This document shows positions 61,882 through 64,000 of a DNA stretch of 64,000 nucleotides, one piece after another. The notes under the pieces were generated by a model. The model made no database searches. It was not told the DNA's origin and saw nothing but the letters and a program-made list of their open reading frames with translations. Numbering within the stretch: position 1 is the first letter of the stretch; each line of letters begins with the position of its first letter. Where the stretch lies: NCBI RefSeq assembly GCF_003711105.1, contig NZ_CP023865.1:1338001-1402000 (forward strand), read 5' to 3'. The stretch comes from Actinoplanes teichomyceticus ATCC 31121 (GTDB lineage Bacteria > Actinomycetota > Actinomycetes > Mycobacteriales > Micromonosporaceae). The translations under genes were made by a program, and so were the position numbers.

Positions 61882-62257
61882 GCAGACGTTTGCCGCCACC
61901 GCCGTGCCGAGTGCCGACGGCTCCGCGCTGAGCGCCGAGGACACCAAGCTGGTGACCCTGGCGCGTAGTTCCCGCGCCCGGGTCGCCGCGGCCGAGGGCG
62001 CCGCGGTCCGGGACCAGGACGGTCGTACGTACGCGGCGGCCTCGGTGACGCTGCCCAGCCTGTCCGTGACCGCGTTGCAGCTGGCGGTGGCCCAGGCGGC
62101 CGCCTCCGGCGCCACCCGGATCGAGGCCGCCGCGGTGGTCACCGAGGCGTCGACCCTGGACGGCGCCGGGCACGCCGCGGTGCGTGACCTGTCGGTCGAC
62201 GCGCCGATCCACGTGGCGGGCCCGTCCGGCGCGCTGCTGGGCACGGTCTCCGCATGA
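61874..62257 (+). CDS. Cytidine-deaminase-like protein without the zinc site
   Basis: The 127-residue product starts at ATG 61874. In other actinobacteria the gene between CNNM and era is annotated as cytidine deaminase. Here the fold-like pattern remains (DTKLVTLARSSRARVAAAEGAAVRDQDGRTYAAASVTLPSLSVTALQLAVAQAAASG) but the catalytic HAE/CAE and PCxxC motifs are absent, so it is unlikely to deaminate nucleosides. It may have a structural or regulatory role. Confidence 0.75.
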   Translation: MPEQTFAATAVPSADGSALSAEDTKLVTLARSSRARVAAAEGAAVRDQDGRTYAAASVTLPSLSVTALQLAVAQAAASGATRIEAAAVVTEASTLDGAGHAAVRDLSVDAPIHVAGPSGALLGTVSA

Positions 62258-62360
62258 GCGCCGCCGAGCGTCCGGTCCGGCCCGGCTCCCCGGTTGTCTG
62301 CGATCCTTCCCCGGCCGCCGGTGGCGGCATCTCTCCGCGGGTGGCGGCAGGAGGCACGGC

Positions 62361-63824
62361 GTGACGGACGCGAGCCAGCGACCACACGGTGAGCGGCGTC
62401 GTTCCGCGGGCGGCGGCGGGCCGGATGCGGGCCAGCGGGCGGCGGACGGTGAGCGGCGTCGTTCCGCGGGCGGCGGCGGGCCGGATGCGGGCCAGCGGGC
62501 GGCGGACGGTGAGCGGCGGCTGACGCCGGGGGAGCGCAACGAGCTGCGGCGCCAGGAGCGCCGCGCCGCCCGTCGCGCCGAGCAGCAGGGCGCCGAGCCG
62601 CGGGGACGCAAGCCGGGCGGGGCGCGTGGCGGCGCGTCCGGGGAGCGGGGCGCGGCCGGCGGAGCGGCCTCCGGGTCGCGCGGTGGTCGGTCCGGCGGCT
62701 TTCCCGGTACGCGGGGGGAGCGCGCCGGCACGAGCCGGGGCGGCGCCGGCCGGCGTGACGAGCCCGGTGCCGGCCGTGGCGGGGCCGGTGTGCCCGGCGG
62801 CCGGGGGCAGGCTGCCGCGCCGGGCCGGGACGAGGCGGCGGGGCGTCCGGGTCGTGTCGGCAAGCCGGGTGTGCCGGATGGTCGTACGGAGCGGAAACCG
62901 CGCCTGCACCGGCACAAGGCCGCGTCGCCGGACCGCCGGGACGACGGCGTCTATCGCGCTGGTTTCGCCTGTTTCGTCGGACGGCCGAACGCCGGCAAGT
63001 CGACGCTGACCAACGCCATCGTCGGCCAGAAGATCGCGATCACCTCGAACAAGCCGCAGACCACCCGGCATGTGATCCGGGGCATCCTGCACCGCCCGGA
63101 CGCGCAGCTCGTGCTGGTCGACACGCCGGGTCTGCACCGGCCGCGGACGCTGCTCGGCGAGCGGCTCAACGACCTGGTCCGCGAGGTGTGGAGCGAGGTC
63201 GACGTGATCGGGGTGTGCTTCCCGGCGGACGAGCCGGTGGGGCGCGGCGACCGGTTCATCTCGGCCGAGATCAGCGAGCTCAAGGCCAAGGTGATCGCGG
63301 TGGTGACCAAGGTCGACCTGGTCGACCCGCAGACGCTGGCGCAGCGGTTGCTGGCGATCTCCGAACTGTACGACTTTGCGGAGATCGTCCCGGTCAGCGC
63401 GGTGTCCGGGCATCAGGTGGAGATCCTGACCGACGTGATGGTGCGCTACCTCCCGGAGTCGCCGCAGCTCTACCCGGACGACGTGCTGACCGACGAGCCG
63501 GAGCAGGTGCTGATCGCCGAGCTGATCCGGGAGGCCGCGCTGGAGGGGGTGCGCGACGAGCTGCCCCACTCGATCGCGGTGATCGTCGAGGAGATGCTGG
63601 TCGAGGGCAACCTGACCCGGATCTTCGCGGACATCTACGTGGAGCGGGACAGCCAGAAGTCGATCGTGATCGGGGCTCGCGGGGCCCGGCTCAAGGAGGT
63701 CGGCTCCACGGCGCGGGTGGAGATCGAGCGGTTGCTGGGCTCGAAGGTCTACCTCGATCTGCATGTCCGGGTCGCGAAGGAGTGGCAGCGGGATCCGAAG
63801 CAGCTTCGCAAGCTCGGCTTTTAG
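62361..63824 (+). CDS. era: GTPase Era with about 195-residue N-terminal extension
   Basis: Era binds 16S rRNA and supports 30S maturation. GTG 62361 has AGGAGG at 62349-62354, which decides the start; the open frame begins further up but lacks a ribosome site. Of 487 residues, the last 290 are normal Era: FVGRPNAGKST (G1), DTPGL (G3), TKVD (G4), SAVSG (G5), and a KH domain with SIVIGARGARLKEVG. The first 195 are Gly/Arg/Ala-rich and disordered, including a 60-bp duplication. Such an extension could bind RNA. Confidence 0.95.
   Translation: MTDASQRPHGERRRSAGGGGPDAGQRAADGERRRSAGGGGPDAGQRAADGERRLTPGERNELRRQERRAARRAEQQGAEPRGRKPGGARGGASGERGAAGGAASGSRGGRSGGFPGTRGERAGTSRGGAGRRDEPGAGRGGAGVPGGRGQAAAPGRDEAAGRPGRVGKPGVPDGRTERKPRLHRHKAASPDRRDDGVYRAGFACFVGRPNAGKSTLTNAIVGQKIAITSNKPQTTRHVIRGILHRPDAQLVLVDTPGLHRPRTLLGERLNDLVREVWSEVDVIGVCFPADEPVGRGDRFISAEISELKAKVIAVVTKVDLVDPQTLAQRLLAISELYDFAEIVPVSAVSGHQVEILTDVMVRYLPESPQLYPDDVLTDEPEQVLIAELIREAALEGVRDELPHSIAVIVEEMLVEGNLTRIFADIYVERDSQKSIVIGARGARLKEVGSTARVEIERLLGSKVYLDLHVRVAKEWQRDPKQLRKLGF
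62388..62518 (+). repeat. 60-bp tandem duplication in the era N-terminal extension
   Basis: Two nearly identical 60-bp units, 62401-62460 and 62461-62520, differ only at the last few bases, preceded by the 13-nt start of the unit. Each encodes GERRRSAGGGGPDAGQRAAD. The identity points to a recent duplication. Confidence 0.9.
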
Positions 63825-63907
63825 TTCGATAATTGGACATTCTTTGACTATGGGGTAGATCACCAGGATTTGCGCTTTGGCCCTCGGGGCGGGTAACACC
63901 GTTGGCC

Positions 63908-64000
63908 ATGCGCAACCGGTACCTGGACCTTCTCCGCGCGATCGCCACCGTCCGGGTGGTGATCTATCACCTGACCGGCTGGAGCGCGCTGACCATCGTG
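63908..64000 (+). CDS. Acyltransferase 3 family protein, N-terminal fragment
   Basis: The gene runs off the right edge; only 31 residues are seen: MRNRYLDLLRAIATVRVVIYH, then LTGWSALTIV. The YLDLLRAIATVRVVIYH pattern is the start of membrane acyltransferases (OafA/YrhL type) that O-acylate sugars, antibiotics or peptidoglycan. The 83 nt upstream are AT-richer and hold the likely promoter (TTGACT near 63845, TAGAT nearby). Confidence 0.6.
   Translation, partial: MRNRYLDLLRAIATVRVVIYHLTGWSALTIV

Overview
The window is a chromosomal segment of a very GC-rich actinomycete, most likely Micromonosporaceae (Actinoplanes-like). The evidence is codon use with G or C at nearly every third position, many GTG starts, long Ala/Pro/Gly-rich disordered tails, an ileS leader of the actinobacterial T-box type, a CIRCE/HrcA system, and the actinobacterial gene order nadD-rsfS-histidine phosphatase, comEA-comEC-holA-rpsT, lepA-hemW-hrcA-dnaJ-rsmE-phoH-ybeY-CNNM-era. 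No tRNA, rRNA, insertion sequence, prophage or CRISPR array was seen. The genus is inferred.

Layout. 1-9.3 kb: a truncated membrane protein, ndk, a Tat-exported PhoD-like phosphatase, T-box plus ileS, a PlsC-type acyltransferase and a Pro-rich membrane protein. 9.5-12.9 kb: an RsbQ-like hydrolase next to a PAS-GAF-GAF-PP2C-ATPase phosphatase, a stress-signalling pair. 13.0-19.4 kb: a radical SAM protein, its DUF2344 partner and an RNase E/G with long charged arms. 19.5-22.4 kb: a lipoprotein, rplU, rpmA and obgE. 22.4-28.4 kb: a GNAT acetyltransferase, trpS, aminopeptidase N and a sensor kinase with its own receiver, lying where many actinobacteria carry proBA. 28.4-33.2 kb: nadD, rsfS, a GpgP-like phosphatase, a lipoprotein, DegV, and two minus-strand genes. 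33.3-40.6 kb: comEA, comEC, holA, a repeat-rich membrane protein and rpsT. 40.7-49.3 kb: a phosphotransferase, a DUF4240 protein, a MOSC protein, lepA, a GlsB-type membrane protein, a sensor without an output domain, a lytic-transglycosylase-like protein and a crotonase. 49.4-64.0 kb: hemW, hrcA, dnaJ, rsmE, padR against a MATE transporter joined in frame to HIT, a serine hydrolase, phoH with an intein, ybeY, CNNM, a CDA-like protein, era and the start of an acyltransferase.

How the genes work together. Most of the window is translation and ribosome biology (ileS, trpS, rplU, rpmA, obgE, rsfS, rpsT, lepA, rsmE, ybeY, era, RNase E/G), together with protein quality control (hrcA/dnaJ), DNA uptake and replication (comEA/EC, holA) and cofactor or redox functions (nadD, hemW, MOSC). 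Regulation readable in the DNA includes a translational T-box, a CIRCE operator, a palindrome in the padR/MATE gap, and several TAnnnT -10 boxes only 6-7 nt before a start codon, which predict leaderless mRNAs.

Most notable: a 358-residue intein in PhoH with the Trp/Cys/Thr signature of class 3 inteins and both LAGLIDADG motifs; a MATE frame with no stop codon before the HIT gene; a membrane protein made largely of 11-residue Trp repeats; a possible ATT start codon; large low-complexity insertions in MOSC and Era; and several unrelated intergenic minisatellites.
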